DNA of 64,000 nucleotides from Paracoccaceae bacterium (lineage in GTDB: Bacteria; Pseudomonadota; Alphaproteobacteria; Rhodobacterales; Rhodobacteraceae), in contig WGNF01000006.1 in assembly GCA_016124615.1 (NCBI GenBank), positions 124,001-188,000 of the forward strand, in the 5' to 3' direction. Of the stretch, positions 63,982 through 64,000 are shown in pieces. Positions within the stretch are counted from its first letter, which is position 1. Each line of letters starts with the position of its first letter. The notes below the pieces were generated by a model. It was not told the DNA's origin. It was given only the letters and a program-made list of their open reading frames with translations, and made no database searches. The position numbers were made by a program, and so were the translations under genes.

Positions 63982-64000
63982 GCAAGTATGTTGCAATGTG

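Overview
The window is a high-GC, gene-dense bacterial chromosome segment. Gene content and protein sequences point to an alphaproteobacterium of the Rhodobacterales (Rhodobacteraceae-like). Evidence includes DnaB, PyrE/PyrC, SerS and IF3 of alphaproteobacterial type, FnrL-type boxes, a split Blh-type sulfur module, and short intergenic repeats ending in a GATATTT-like core. I cannot fix the genus from the sequence alone. No rRNA, tRNA, insertion sequence, prophage or CRISPR array was recognised.

Layout. 1-5.4 kb: three tandem paralogues of an unrecognised small protein family, sodB, a metallophosphoesterase, a LOG-family protein and a LysM protein. 5.5-11.6 kb: an Atm1-like ABC exporter, a ParD/ParE-like toxin-antitoxin pair, dnaB, pyrE and pyrC. 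11.7-19.1 kb: a urease operon ureD-A-B-C-E-F-G with three extra genes inside it: a NodZ-like glycosyltransferase, an HNH nuclease of lower GC, and a small lipoprotein. 19.1-24.3 kb: an unknown protein, a family-2-like glycosyltransferase, a LysE exporter, and gcdH divergent from a LysR regulator. 24.3-31.3 kb: a MoxR / MBL-fold / VWA (CoxE-like) trio, an OmpA-family protein with 23-residue repeats, then XdhC-like and molybdopterin-binding proteins. This looks like maturation equipment for a molybdenum hydroxylase whose structural genes are not here.

31.4-38.5 kb: infC with an apparent ATA start, an fpr-type reductase, and an assimilatory sulfate-reduction operon (cysG, DUF2849, cysI, cysH of the APS-reductase type, DUF934) divergent from an Lrp/AsnC regulator. 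38.6-45.8 kb: a cytochrome P450 coupled to serS, a bifunctional enoyl-CoA hydratase/3-hydroxyacyl-CoA dehydrogenase, and a phosphotransferase plus acyl-CoA dehydrogenase that resemble the two halves of ACAD11-type enzymes.

45.8-59.3 kb reads as a low-oxygen and sulfide island. It holds a DksA/TraR-like protein with a perfect FNR-type palindrome upstream, a persulfide-dioxygenase-like MBL protein, a DUF442 protein, cydDC, and cydABX with a perfect FNR box. Convergent to these is a group 3b-like [NiFe]-hydrogenase operon with its own endopeptidase and an extra cyclic-nucleotide-binding protein. 59.3-64 kb is a tightly overlapping operon of two PYROXD2/phytoene-desaturase-like flavoproteins, a GcvT-family protein and a 77-residue protein, with a TetR-type palindrome at its head.

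The strongest candidates for undescribed biology are this last operon, the glycosyltransferase built into the urease operon, the tandem paralogue array at the left end, and the cyclic-nucleotide-binding protein inside the hydrogenase operon.
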